Assembly (NCBI GenBank): GCA_035222895.1
Contig: JAVYIG010000111.1
Coordinates: 124,001-188,000, forward strand
Reading direction: 5' to 3'
From: Strongylocentrotus droebachiensis
Lineage: Eukaryota; Echinodermata; Echinoidea; Camarodonta; Strongylocentrotidae
DNA length: 64,000 bases
Within the stretch, counting starts at the first letter, position 1; every line of letters starts with the position of its first letter. Position numbers and translations under genes: made by a program. The notes under the pieces are model-generated. The model saw only the letters and a program-made list of their open reading frames with translations. It was not told the origin of the DNA and made no database searches. Shown here piece by piece: positions 20,906 to 30,807 of this stretch.

Positions 20906-22773
20906 AGGAGGTCAATATTAGCATTAAGAGGGTGGGTGGTGTTTAACACAGGAAGGAGTAGCAAATCTTCTTGCCTCTGGATAAACAATGGCTCTCCTTC
21001 CATCATGCTAACCAACTGAGGGAACCACGCCTGAGTGGGCCAATTAGGGACCAGAAGTAACCCTCTAGCTTTATCCTCTCTGATTTTTTGCAAGCATTTG
21101 GGGATCATACAGAACGGTGGGAATGCATAGAATGCAAAAGGTTTCCAATCTAGCGTAAATGCGTCAACTGCAAAAGCCCCAGGGTCTGGGTGCCAAGTGA
21201 CATATTTCTCTACTTGAGCATTTAGTCTTGAGGCGAACAGGTCTATTTCTGGTACACCAAAGTGGGAAACTATTCTATCGAACACTTGTCTGTTTAGTTT
21301 CCATTCTGTTCGATCATTAAATTTCCTGGATCTTTCATCTGCTATAGTATTGAGCCGACCAGGTACATGGGCTGCAGAGACCCAAATATTTCGAGAAATG
21401 CACCACTGCCAAATATCTCTTGACATCTTGTCACACATTGTGGACTTGCAACCTCCCATGTGATTTAAATAAGCCACTGCAGTGGTATTATCTATTCTTA
21501 CCATCACATGAACGTTACGCTTATTCATGCAAAAGGATTTTATCCCCAACCCAGCGGCTAGGGTTTCCAGGTAATTTATTTCATTGTTTCTTGCCCTTTC
21601 TGCCTCAAATTCATTCCATCGACCCCCTGTTTGCTTCTGGAGGTCAGTAGCTCCCCATCCAAGGCCACTGGCATCTGTGTGCAATTCTAAGTCAGGTTTT
21701 TTCCTAACAATTGGGGAGGAGGCCATAGAAACATTGTTTATCCACCACTTTAACTCCTCTTTTGCCTCAAGGGACAACTTCATCTTTCTGTCAAAATGAC
21801 CCCTGTTTTGTCTGAGGGCTGCAATTTTGTCCCTTTCCATTGATCTATAGTATAAGGGGCCATACTCAACCGCAGGGAAAGTTGCTATGACCTTCCCAAT
21901 CACTCGTGCTACCATTCGTATTGATGGGAGGTACGTGCCCATTAATTCACGGCATGAATCTTTCACTTCTTGTGCCTTTGTTTGAGGCAATTTAACAATC
22001 ATACTCTCAGTGTTAAGAATGAAGCCAAGAAAGGTTAGTTCACGTGTTGGGATGAGCACTGATTTTTTAGTGTGAATGAGGAATCCTAATTCTGAGAGGA
22101 TCTTGGTTGTTGCACTCACACTCTCTTTAAGCTTTTCTTTTGTCTCACCAATGATTATGGTGTCGTCCAAATATCCTATGACTGTATGACCTGCTTTTCG
22201 CAGTTCGGCAAAGACTGGCTTCAGCAATTTTGTGAACAGTCTGGGGGCTGTGCTGAGCCCATTAGGTAAGGCTGCAAATTGCCAGCGCTCACCCTGCCAC
22301 ATGAACCTCAAGTATTTTCTACTATTTGGGTCTACTGGAATGGAGTAATAAGCATCTTGGAGGTCGATTGATGCAAGATAACAGTGCGGAGAAATCAAGT
22401 GCTTGGCAGTGTGGATGTTATCCATCTTAAAGTGTTGTACGTTCAGACTTTGATTAAGCTCTGATAAGTCTAAAATCATACGAGTACCCCCATCTTTCTT
22501 GGGTCTCGTGAAGATGTTTGAGAGGAATTCTCCCTCTTCAAATGAGCAAGGTTCTATTACGTTTTTTGCTTGTAGAGCCAAGATTTCTTTAGTAATCTGA
22601 TTTATTTCTAAAGGGCTCTTTTTGTAACCATAGAGGGGCTTATTTCTTGAGGGAACCCCTTTCGAATAATCAAATTCGATCTCATAGCCTCGCACTGCTG
22701 ATAGCAGAAATAGATCTGACGTTAAATCACGCCATCTACGATAGAAATATATCAATCGACCTCCAACAGGCAC
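20863..22773 (-). CDS. DIRS reverse transcriptase - RNase H
   Basis: 636 codons counted from a GTG. RT motifs: SNIFTRPKKDGGTRMILDLS near 85-104, SIDLQDAY at 135-142, and the catalytic YLDD at 201-204. RNase H follows: HTDASG at 365-370, Glu in NYLETLA at 403, Asp in RIDNTTA at 428, then HVPGRLN. The conserved DIRS segment with LFASRLN and a Pro/Trp-rich stretch follows. No ATG precedes the conserved N-terminus (VGGRLIYF...W). The frame stays open upstream past 22881 into the gag gene in a different frame, so expression probably needs gag readthrough, frameshifting or splicing. No internal stops. Confidence 0.93.
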   Translation of the reverse strand: MPVGGRLIYFYRRWRDLTSDLFLLSAVRGYEIEFDYSKGVPSRNKPLYGYKKSPLEINQITKEILALQAKNVIEPCSFEEGEFLSNIFTRPKKDGGTRMILDLSELNQSLNVQHFKMDNIHTAKHLISPHCYLASIDLQDAYYSIPVDPNSRKYLRFMWQGERWQFAALPNGLSTAPRLFTKLLKPVFAELRKAGHTVIGYLDDTIIIGETKEKLKESVSATTKILSELGFLIHTKKSVLIPTRELTFLGFILNTESMIVKLPQTKAQEVKDSCRELMGTYLPSIRMVARVIGKVIATFPAVEYGPLYYRSMERDKIAALRQNRGHFDRKMKLSLEAKEELKWWINNVSMASSPIVRKKPDLELHTDASGLGWGATDLQKQTGGRWNEFEAERARNNEINYLETLAAGLGIKSFCMNKRNVHVMVRIDNTTAVAYLNHMGGCKSTMCDKMSRDIWQWCISRNIWVSAAHVPGRLNTIADERSRKFNDRTEWKLNRQVFDRIVSHFGVPEIDLFASRLNAQVEKYVTWHPDPGAFAVDAFTLDWKPFAFYAFPPFCMIPKCLQKIREDKARGLLLVPNWPTQAWFPQLVSMMEGEPLFIQRQEDLLLLPVLNTTHPLNANIDLLCCRLCGNTLRIGD

Positions 22774-22880
22774 ATTTGAGATGCATTCTTGTTGTAATGT
22801 ACATGAAGTAGAAGGAGCATTAATCTTAACATTCTCAAAAAATTTGTATGTGCTACTTACCTCTTTGGGTAATGGTGTAG

Positions 22881-24209
22881 CTATTTCCTCCTTGCGGCCT
22901 GTGGCCGCTGGAAGGATTGGGTTTGTTTCCCCATGCTCATCGTCTGGGTGTGAGGCGGAGCTCTGTAAGGTCTGCCTCGTTGGGTTCGCTGGCCTAAAAA
23001 AGGCCTGTTGTAGTTCCCACTTGCGGGCCTGCTACTTGTAAAAGTTTGTGATGTGCCGGTGGCACGGTTCCATCCTTGTCTGCGGTATTGAAAAGTGCTG
23101 GACGCTTGCGTCCTGTACGGATGGTACTGGGGGCGGGGTGTACGTTGTCCACGCACCACGCCAGATGCAGCTTTTTGTTGTTCTGTAAGATCTTTGACTC
23201 TCTTTGTTAAGTCATCGCCAAATAAGTACTGACTCACTGGTGTGGCAGGTTTGCATAGATGTGAGTACTTGGCATTTAAGTCTGGCTTAATCTGATCTTT
23301 GCGTAAGCAGTTGATTTCAAAGTTTGTGTTACACAGCAATGCCAATGCATCCTGTTGTGTCTCTGATAGGCTATCGGGGGACAGAGTTTGAATAAAAGCT
23401 GTGAGTCCCCTTTTCAAGGGCTTTTGGATTCTTTGCAGTTTCAAATCACGGCTTCTTGTTTGCGAGGATAGGTTTTCCCATATTGCTGCATTCACTTTGG
23501 GGCAACACAGTGGAGTACAATTGCTTGGAGGAGGGTATTTCCCTCCAGCTTCCTCCAACACATTTTCCTCTAGCTGGTTGGACATGAGGTACATGGCAGA
23601 CTTTGCTAAATCATTGTGGATCGCGCCACCTACCCCAGTGGGGATAGCAAATTTCTGAGCCAGGGCAGGAACTTTGTCCATATTCTCCTGGTCTAAACCT
23701 GGTGCAACAGTTTCGTTGACATCACCCTCATCCATGCTGCCAATGTCATATGAATTAGGGCATTGGCCCATGTTTCCAGTGTCAATATGCTCAAAATCAT
23801 CATCATGTTCAACTTCAAGAAATCTCACGTTCGCCGCAGCTGTACATGCTGTCGGCGGTGAATCCCCGGTGGGGCGAGTTGCAGATTGACAAGGCAAAAA
23901 ATCCACCATTCTCTCCATTAAGGATTCCAATTTGTCAAGTCTTCCTCGTAAATCCGTGAAGTCCTCCTTTTCTTCAGGCTTTTTGCCCTTCTTTTTAGGC
24001 CCAGAGTTCTTAGACTCATTCGGGGCAGGCTTTGCCAAGACACTTTTGCGTTTCGTATCGGAGGATTTCACTGCCGCTGAGCGCTTTGGCTCAGGCTTCG
24101 TAGAGGTGCCCGCGGCGGTTTCGCCCGGGGAAGTTCCGGCTTTAGCCGTGCTCAGCGTTCTGCTGGTTTTCTGCTTGGTGCTGCCGTTGCTGCTTGACGG
24201 AGACGCCAT
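22881..24209 (-). CDS. DIRS gag-like protein
   Basis: 442 codons from MASPSSSNG at 24209; an upstream in-frame Met at 24281 would add 24 residues with a hydrophobic, unlikely start. The N-terminal third is Ser/Thr/Lys-rich and low complexity (KKKGKKPEEKEDF). The middle is acidic (EVEHDDDFEHIDTGN) and followed by a helical region (NAAIWENLSSQTRSRDLKL). The C-terminus is very basic, rich in Arg, Gln, Tyr and Thr, and suited to nucleic-acid binding. It has no zinc knuckle, as usual for DIRS gag. It ends TAG at 22883-22881, with the RT frame already open across the stop. Confidence 0.85.
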   Translation of the reverse strand: MASPSSSNGSTKQKTSRTLSTAKAGTSPGETAAGTSTKPEPKRSAAVKSSDTKRKSVLAKPAPNESKNSGPKKKGKKPEEKEDFTDLRGRLDKLESLMERMVDFLPCQSATRPTGDSPPTACTAAANVRFLEVEHDDDFEHIDTGNMGQCPNSYDIGSMDEGDVNETVAPGLDQENMDKVPALAQKFAIPTGVGGAIHNDLAKSAMYLMSNQLEENVLEEAGGKYPPPSNCTPLCCPKVNAAIWENLSSQTRSRDLKLQRIQKPLKRGLTAFIQTLSPDSLSETQQDALALLCNTNFEINCLRKDQIKPDLNAKYSHLCKPATPVSQYLFGDDLTKRVKDLTEQQKAASGVVRGQRTPRPQYHPYRTQASSTFQYRRQGWNRATGTSQTFTSSRPASGNYNRPFLGQRTQRGRPYRAPPHTQTMSMGKQTQSFQRPQAARRK

Positions 24210-24420
24210 CGTGTCCGTGGAAATCGGAGCAAAACTTCGATATATGATATAAAAACAGCACAGATTCTCAAAAGTCTTCAAAAAACATGAAAAAGGAGAG
24301 TTTCTCTCCCTAATGTTGTATTTTTTCGAAACCGCTGGTCCGAAAAAACGCCGAAAATTAGGTATTTTGACTGCTGAGGGAAAGTTACTTTCCCGGTAAA
24401 AAATTCAATTGCGCGGCGAA

Positions 24421-24482
24421 TTGACTGCGCATGCGCGACGGGATCTCATGTAATTTCGAACGACGAAATATGAAATAAAATA
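24421..24482 (-). repeat. DIRS 5' inverted terminal repeat
   Basis: 24421-24454 is the inverted match to 19371-19404; the outermost 40 nt (24443-24482) pair with the ICR. Confidence 0.9.
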
Positions 24483-24829
24483 TACAGTGAAACCAATTCA
24501 TGAAGACCAGTAAAAAAAGGGAGATATTTACCAAAAGCGGTCTTTATTAAAAGGCTATTTTATTGTATCCATCAACATTTCAACACTTTAATCATCATGT
24601 AGATCTACAATTAAGTTGTTTTTATCTATGAGCAATACAATGTATTATACTACATCAGAAATTGACTCAAAATTTGCTGTGCGTTTTCTATTTCTGCTCA
24701 TGTATAATGTGTACGTTATTCCTACTTGATTTACAAAAAGCATTCTGCATCAGAATATATTTTTCTAGAAGTTAAAAAAGAGACAATGAACTGCTATACG
24801 ATTATTGTAAATCAACGAATATAACTCAC

Positions 24830-24952
24830 CACCAACAGGCGGGGAATATCCGTCACAGCTAGCCTGCGGGCGACGCTCCTCATAAAGATGACAATATACC
24901 TCACTCAGTGTAGCCCTTTCACAGCACATTTGTCTAGGTACGATGTCCTTAC
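24830..24952 (-). CDS. AMOP-VWD linker exon
   Basis: The 123-bp exon is phase 1-1, with acceptor TTTAG before 24952 and donor GGTG|GTGAGT at 24830/24829. It encodes KDIVPRQMCCERATLSEVYC, then HLYEERRPQASC and DGYSPPVG. 'D..P...CC......C..Y...RP...C.GY.PP' is the segment between AMOP and VWD in MUC4-like proteins. It joins to AQGAGDPHF across an 11.6-kb intron full of mobile DNA. Confidence 0.9.
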
Positions 24953-25163
24953 CTAAAGCATTGAATGGATTTCAGGATGAGTTATTTTTGCAAATTTAAT
25001 TACCAATCACCAAAAATATTTTATTGTGTAGGTCAGTGTATCCTTGTGTAGATGATATATTCAAAACATGGGATCAAATATTACTGAAAAATAGAGATTT
25101 CACACTCTTAATTTACATAACAGTAACTTGTAGTACTAGTAATGAAAAGGGCCCACATGCTAG

Positions 25164-25520
25164 AGGTGTCGTGGTCTAGTGGATATGTCACCGGACTGTG
25201 GATCACAAGGTCCACGGTTCAAGTCCCGCCGCAGCACTAATGTCCTTTGGCAAGACATTGATCTACATTTGCCACTCTCCACCCAGGTGTTGAATGGGTA
25301 CCGGTAGAATGCGAAAGCTAATGTGGTTAGATTAGCAAGTGTGCGCTTGTAAAAATGACGCCTGGCTGGAATGCTCCCCAGGGAGTGGAGAATGTGCATA
25401 AATTATGTGCGGGTAAGCCTGAATCCAATGACCGGGGTAATGATATACTTATCTGTAAAGCGCTTTGAGAGGGCCTCCGGTCCTGAAAAGCGCTATATAA
25501 GAACGAGCTATTATTATTAT
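25164..25520 (+). mobile_element. tRNA-derived SINE, near full length
   Basis: The head carries a pol III A box (TGGTCTAGTGG, 25172-25182) and B box (GGTTCAAGTCC, 25216-25226) and resembles a tRNA without a good cloverleaf. The body contains CCTTTGGCAAGACATTGATC and CTCTCCACCCAGGTGT. The tail has GTAAAGCGCTTTGAGA, AAAAGCGCTATATAAG and (ATT)n at 25511-25520, an end shared by many invertebrate SINEs. A second member, inverted, is at 29366-29650. Confidence 0.85.
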
Positions 25521-25631
25521 ATCGCATGCATCTAGGATGCGATGGCAATTGAAGATTTAAATGCAATGAGCAAAGAGCAGTTGAATTGCATGCTCGTATA
25601 GAAACGTCTTTGTTTGGAAGCCCAACCTTTC

Positions 25632-27062
25632 CCAGGACCAAAATCCAATTGAAACCAAATGAAATCTTCAACTGGTTTCAATAGGAATACAAATTTTCCA
25701 GTTGAAACCAATTGCCTTATAAACTGGAAATAGTTTGGATGGTGTCAATTCCAGTTCAAACCAATTGGAAATTGCAAATTGATCCAGTTGAATCTGGTAT
25801 TTAACTGGTTCCAGTTAGAAGTGCAACTGGAACCAGCAAGTATGAAAAATTTTCCAGTTACTCAATTGGTTCCAGCTGTTAGAAGCATTTTTTCACAGAA
25901 AATATAAGTATCATGATCTGTCAAGCAAATGTGACAATGCACATCAATTTTGTGATTTATATTTTTTAGTCAATCATTGAAAAATATGTTTTATATGTGT
26001 GATCATCTTTTTCATCTAATTTAAAGGTACTATATATTTGCAGGCCAAAAAAATGAAAAAGTTAAATTCCAACTGCATTTGAAAGATAATACTAATTTAG
26101 AACTTCCCTAAAAAAAGTGGGGCTTGAAAATGTCTTCAAGTGGGAAAATAACGACTATTAGTTGTCAAATCGACTTTAGGGCTATAGAGCCCAAAATTAA
26201 TAGTCTTGATTTTCAGACAATTGTACCAAATGGTCATACGTTTTATGCTGCGCAAAGATTCAATCAGTTTAATCTTGGCCATCACAAGAAGTGGGTTATT
26301 GATGTAGACAAATGCTCATGTACCCTTTACAACTCTTTTCATGTATGTTATTACCAAAGAAGAAAAAAAGCCAGTCATTCACTCAATAGTGTCTGACAGT
26401 GAAGTCTAGCAAGTAAACGGGTTTCCTTGCATAAGTTGAATATGAGGACACTGCTAACGTTTAAATTTCACAGATAGGACATACATGACATATTCATAAT
26501 GCCTGCAAAGTTCTACAGAATTTGAGGTTGGCTGCAAAAGGGACATAGTACCTTTAAGACGTTAAAATGGATATATGTAATTACTAACCAGGAAACAAAA
26601 TGTATAATTTTGTATAAATATGTATGTACGAGCTCCAGTATTCTAATTCACAATGAAACTCATCTGTAATCCACTTCAAATGATCATTGTGATGGGGTAA
26701 TTACGAAAGTTAATATTTTATGGTCTTGTTGGTGGCCAGATGCCAATATTGATTATTGATTTCTGGTCTCAAATGGTAAATCATCTGGTAAATCAACTGG
26801 AAATATCAACTGTATTCAATTGGAACCAGTTGGGAATGTTCAATTGGTTTCAATTGGAACCAGTTGGGAATGTTCAATTGCATGGTTTCAACTGGATCCA
26901 GTTGGCTGTATTCTATCGGTTTCAACTGGAACCAGTTGGCAATTGGGTTCAACTGGAACCAGTTGGCTACTGGTTTCAACTGGAACCAGTTGTTCCAATT
27001 TTCCTATTAGAAAACCAGTTGGCAACTGGTTTCAATTGGTTTGAACTGGATTTTGGTCCTGG
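25632..27062. mobile_element. Fold-back element with CAATTGG / CCAGTTGG repeat arms
   Basis: The ends are inverted: CCAGGACCAAAATCCA at 25632 and its complement ending at 27062. The left arm (to about 25885) and right arm (from about 26765) are made of irregular 20-35 bp repeats of AACTGGAACCAGTTGG and AATTGGTTTCAA, each a small palindrome. The middle, about 880 bp, has an unrecognised 90-codon frame (26124-26396) without conserved motifs. No target-site duplication was found. Confidence 0.72.
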
Positions 27063-27683
27063 ATTATCCTACTGCTATCATCCGGCTCAACCCTAACTCC
27101 TAAACCCAAAATGTAACCCGAACTCTAACCCAAATCCAAAAATTACATTTGAACTAGCATTTGGTTATTAAAGAGCATGAATAATTATGAGGTTGTTGTA
27201 TAATTATTACAGCCTTATATTCAGTCGTTAGTCACTTCCTGTAACCTTAATTTTAAACAATTCGCGGCCCGATCTGAACCCAAGTCTGACTATATAGTCA
27301 GCAGCTATATTCCAGGTTTTTGCATGCACTGTGCTCCTTTTTTGTTAGCTGATATCATGCGGGTGAATTTTTTTAAGGTTGATTTTATACATTCTAGCTG
27401 GACACAAATTATCCTTAAGGTGATTGGTACACTTTACTGCATGTGCTAATGTGACGCACATACAGTATAATATCGAATACCATAAGTGTACACATGGTTA
27501 GCATCAAAACGTGTTGAGCTTCACCACGCATCAGTTCAATTCATATAACTCACTCTTGTATCTCACTAGAATTATGGTGTCATCTACTATATACCTTTTT
27601 TTTAATGAAAAATGAAAGTGGGTTTTCTAGCAACTGTATATTTGCTACAGGCTGGTTTTTCCAAACATATAAATGAAACTTAC

Positions 27684-27851
27684 TTTTCCATTCACCATAC
27701 AAAGCGTCATTTGTTATTGGAGATGTGGGAAGTAAGAGTGCCTGGAAATTGCTGGATTCCCATAGGTTCTGGTAGTCTGTGACTAGAGCATTATTGATGT
27801 AGTTACAGCGGAAACCCTCATCACCATCCGTGGTTGACTGGTAGCAGTTCA
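27684..27851 (-). CDS. AMOP domain C-terminal exon
   Basis: The 168-bp exon is phase 1-1, with acceptor GTTCAG before 27851 and donor GAAAA|GTAAGT at 27684/27683. It encodes NCYQSTTDGDEGFRCNYINN, then ALVTDYQNLWESSNFQALLL and ITNDALYGEWK. The Cys and Tyr spacing fits the second half of AMOP, where 'G.QC.Y...G.L' is usual; here the residues are G-F-R-C-N-Y. Confidence 0.82.
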
Positions 27852-27859
27852 CTGAACCT

Positions 27860-28095
27860 AAGCGGGCAAAGGGGGTTGGGAAGGGGTAATGGAGGGGGTA
27901 GAATGTGGAGAAGGGAAAAGGGATGGGTAAGGGTGTGGGGACCGGGTTAGGAGGGAGTAGGGGGTTGAAAAGGGGTTAGGGAGGGAATTGGGAAGGGATT
28001 AGGGAGGGGTAGGGATCGAGGGGGTAGGGAGGTGTAGGGAGGGGTAGAGAGGGGTTTATGGAAGTATTGGGGAAGGGGATAGAGAAGGGATAATG
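27860..28095. repeat. Purine-rich GGGGTAGGGA-type minisatellite
   Basis: Irregular repeats of GGGAAGGGG and GGGGTAGGGAGG. On the transcript strand this is a very long C/T-rich tract ending next to the acceptor of the exon at 27684-27851, so it may act as an extended polypyrimidine tract. Confidence 0.8.
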
Positions 28096-28493
28096 GTGTA
28101 AATAATATTTACATGTAGTATTAAAGGCAAATGCTACGTACATTGAGATGAACCCATCTTTGAAATAAATCATTACACTTTTCTATTTTTTACCATAACT
28201 ATAATGATATCCTATATTATAAAATAGTTACATCAGGATGGTTGTAATAATGATTCTAAAACAGTTCTCTCACAGCCTGATTTCGAAATATCGATTATTA
28301 TTAAATTAAATGTTCATTTCAACAGCATAATATACAAACTTCTTTAAATGATATATAATTTTGGGGGATTAAGTTGCAAATAATAATTCATCATGCTAGG
28401 CAGCAATTGCTGTTTATGTTTGAAGTCATCGAGACAATATTTATAGCAAATCAGTCATCTTGCCTTTGAACTATTGGATATTTTAAAACTTAC

Positions 28494-28713
28494 TATAACT
28501 GGAACTACTGAAATCAGTATCGTTGATCCTTGGAAAGGTACATGTTTTGAAGTTTACTTTGTCACTTTCAGCTTGTTCCTTACAACAAGGGCACACAGAT
28601 GCATCGGAATAGTTGTAGGTCACGCTGAGGTCATTCTCATACCAGATCAGACACTCAACACATGGGTTGACAAAATCGGCACCATTGAGGTCTAGGCGAT
28701 AAATGTAGCTGCC
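28494..28713 (-). CDS. AMOP domain N-terminal exon
   Basis: The 220-bp exon runs from phase 0 to phase 1, with acceptor CTTCAG before 28713 and donor TATA|GTAAGT at 28494/28493. It begins GSYIYRLDLNG, the end of the NIDO/linker (upstream exon ends GNTGQT). It continues PCVECLIWYENDLSVTYNYS, then SVCPCCKEQAESDKVNFKTC. 'C..W......C.C...QA..D' is the start of AMOP. Confidence 0.88.
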
Positions 28714-29128
28714 CTGAAGGTACAAATATCACACAAGTTTAAAGTAAACCGATCATTAATACACAAACTATAACTCCATGTATGACTTGACAGCATCACG
28801 TAACACAAAATATAGTACTGTGAAACACATATATTGTTAATCTGCATTTTATAAAAGTGTGATAAAGATATGGACACTCCTATATTTCATAGACTTAACT
28901 AACTGGATCACATGTGACTTCTTCAAAGATACAAGGGACACAATTTGTATTCCGTATTCATCTCAGGTTTGTTGTTTATTTAAAGTGTATCAATCAGAGA
29001 AAAAGCATTTCATAATGTAGCATTAAAATAAAATATCATTGCTTCCAATTGACGAACATATTATGAGATCAATGAAGCCCTCAATAAACCCTTGTCCTGA
29101 AAGTGCTAAACAGATAAGAACAGCTTAC

Positions 29129-29353
29129 CGTCTGACCCGTATTTCCTGTGACCAAGTCTCGTCGATAACTATTATAAGTAGTGTTCTGATCAGTATCTTC
29201 ATACAGATTCATTACATCGTCAATGTTACTGTATCCCACTCGTGCTGGTAATGGTTTTGATTGAGTCAGCCATTGAAGGTCCCCTGCCTGGTAGTTCATC
29301 ATTACACCTGTCTGGTTGCCATCGGTGAATACCACAGCCTGGTAGGTGTTTGT
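29129..29353 (-). CDS. NIDO domain exon 4
   Basis: The 225-bp exon is phase 0-0, with acceptor CATAG before 29353 and donor GACG|GTAAGC at 29129/29128. It encodes TNTYQAVVFTDGNQTGVMMN, then YQAGDLQWLTQ and ARVGYSNID. 'NtfQ.Vl.TDG..S...l.Y..gdiqW......a.vGy' is the C-terminal half of NIDO. NQT and NTT are possible N-glycosylation sites. Confidence 0.93.
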
Positions 29354-29365
29354 CTATGTAATAAA

Positions 29366-29650
29366 TAATAATGATAATAGCTACATTTATTTAGCGCAAG
29401 TACTTATCCTGGGGGTGCTCAATGCACATACAATGTGCTATGAATACCCTGGCTTCGGTCTAGCTGCCCTCAGGCGCTAAAAACATTCAACAATAATTCC
29501 TACCAGGTACCTATTTACTACACCTGGATGGAGAGTGACAAATGCAGATAAATGTATTGCCAAAGGAAATTATTAGTGGGGAGGGACTTGAACTGCGAAC
29601 CATATCTTCACCACAGCAGGGTAATCGATGTATCCACTAGACACAGTTTA
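29366..29650 (-). mobile_element. tRNA-derived SINE, same family, inverted
   Basis: Read on the minus strand it has a B-box-like AGTTCAAGTCC (29584-29594), a GTCTAGTGG A box near 29636, CCTTTGGCAATACATTTATC and CTCTCCATCCAGGTGT. These parallel the copy at 25164-25520. It lies 12 bp from the acceptor at 29353. Confidence 0.8.
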
Positions 29651-30400
29651 TCCCATGGAAAATCAGATTAAACTTGCGCATTTTAGTAAAAGAGAAAGTC
29701 ATTTACTGTTTTAAAAATTATTAAAGAGAGGTTGAAGTTCTGATAAAGGAGAACAATATTCAATAAGTTTGTTGTTACATCGTGTGGCTGGGTAGTCCTG
29801 AAATAGACTATTTGGTTAGAACGGATATATAAAAGAAAAAGAAAGTGAGGGAGCAATATTCGTTTGGTTTTGTCACATATAGGATTATCTGATATGGTCG
29901 GGAGAGAAGTAGAGACAATTACGAGAGAGAGTATTATTTCATCAGTGACGTCTAGAAAAGACTGGTGGACCGGGTTATGAATGCAGAGAGAGAGAGAGCG
30001 CACGGGCTCGATGTCCTAGAGGCGGTTTGACTGTTTTGTATCACTCTTACAAAAGGTCAACCTGTTCAACCTCTATGGCACATGAAAAGACCGAACTTAG
30101 TCCAAGACCTCGCCCAGTGGACCGAGACTTACTTAAACTCACTTAAACTATAGGGGATACAGAATGAACATGGTAATTATTGATACATGTCAACATGCTA
30201 ATGGCAATTTCTATAAACGTGATTGCTAGCAAACAACAGGAACCATGTTATTCGTTAATTTAAGAAAATTATCCCCAATGCTTGAGTAAAAAGAATTTGA
30301 TTACTTTATCAAGTATGAATTTCCTCCGAATTTCTAACTACAATGCGTACACAAAGTCAATAGAAAGTGACACTCCTGTGGTACATGTTTCTAGTTTTAC
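29651..30400. other. Intron, nothing recognised
   Basis: AT-rich, with a short (AG)n run near 29988. No exon or named repeat seen. Confidence 0.55.
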
Positions 30401-30568
30401 CTCCTGTCCCGGTTGTGATCCAGGCGGCTGGATACCTTCCCAAGTGATTTTCAACGCTACTATTGGATTGGTTTCACTCAGTTCTGAGTCTGACCTGTTT
30501 AGTCTGCTCTTTAATGCTTGAAGAACGGATCCTCCGTTGTTATCTGAGAGGTCAAATTCATCTTGAAG
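30401..30568 (-). CDS. NIDO domain exon 3
   Basis: The 168-bp exon is phase 0-0, with acceptor TTCTAG before 30568 and donor GGAG|GTAAAA at 30401/30400. It encodes LQDEFDLSDNNGGSVLQALK, then PIVALKITWEGIQPPGSQPG. 'a.kiTWe.v' directly before 'NTFQ' is the central strand of NIDO. Confidence 0.9.
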
Positions 30569-30807
30569 CTAGAACAAATAGTTATATATATGTGAATAGA
30601 AATAAAAAACTTCAATATTACATTTAACAAAAAAATCTTGGATGAAATATCACATACTGATATTTTACAAGTTTACACTTGAAAGGCTTACATGAAGATA
30701 AGCTTAATTGGTTTGCTACCAATAATGGCATCAGGCAAATTTGTTTGATTTCACCCACCATATCATGTTCAATATATTCAGCCAGCAAAGGTGGATTATG
30801 TGTTATA

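Larger units (their letters stand above)
19302..24482 (-). mobile_element. Complete DIRS-type tyrosine-recombinase retrotransposon
   Basis: The 5181-bp element is on the minus strand, with 5' end at 24482 and 3' end at 19302. A 34-nt sequence (TTGACTGCGCATGCGCGACG...) is inverted at both ends (24421-24454 and 19371-19404). An internal complementary region at 19490-19604 pairs with the two outer ends joined together: 77 nt with 19302-19378 and 40 nt with 24443-24482. Those halves overlap by two bases (TA). This is the diagnostic DIRS architecture, used to restore the ends through a circular intermediate. ORF order is gag, RT/RNase H, tyrosine recombinase, all open. No target-site duplication is expected or seen. 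It sits in the AMOP-VWD intron in the same orientation as the host gene. Confidence 0.93.

Noticed and set aside
19280..24500. LTR retrotransposon or Polinton interpretation of the 5.2-kb element
   Set aside because: There are no direct LTRs, no DDE integrase and no aspartic protease; inverted ends, an ICR and a tyrosine recombinase identify DIRS.
25164..25235. Possible functional tRNA gene
   Set aside because: A and B boxes are present but the acceptor and anticodon stems do not pair well, and SINE body and tail follow directly.
26124..26396. 90-codon plus-strand frame in the fold-back element
   Set aside because: No homology or motif that I can recognise; kept only as an unassigned frame within the mobile element.
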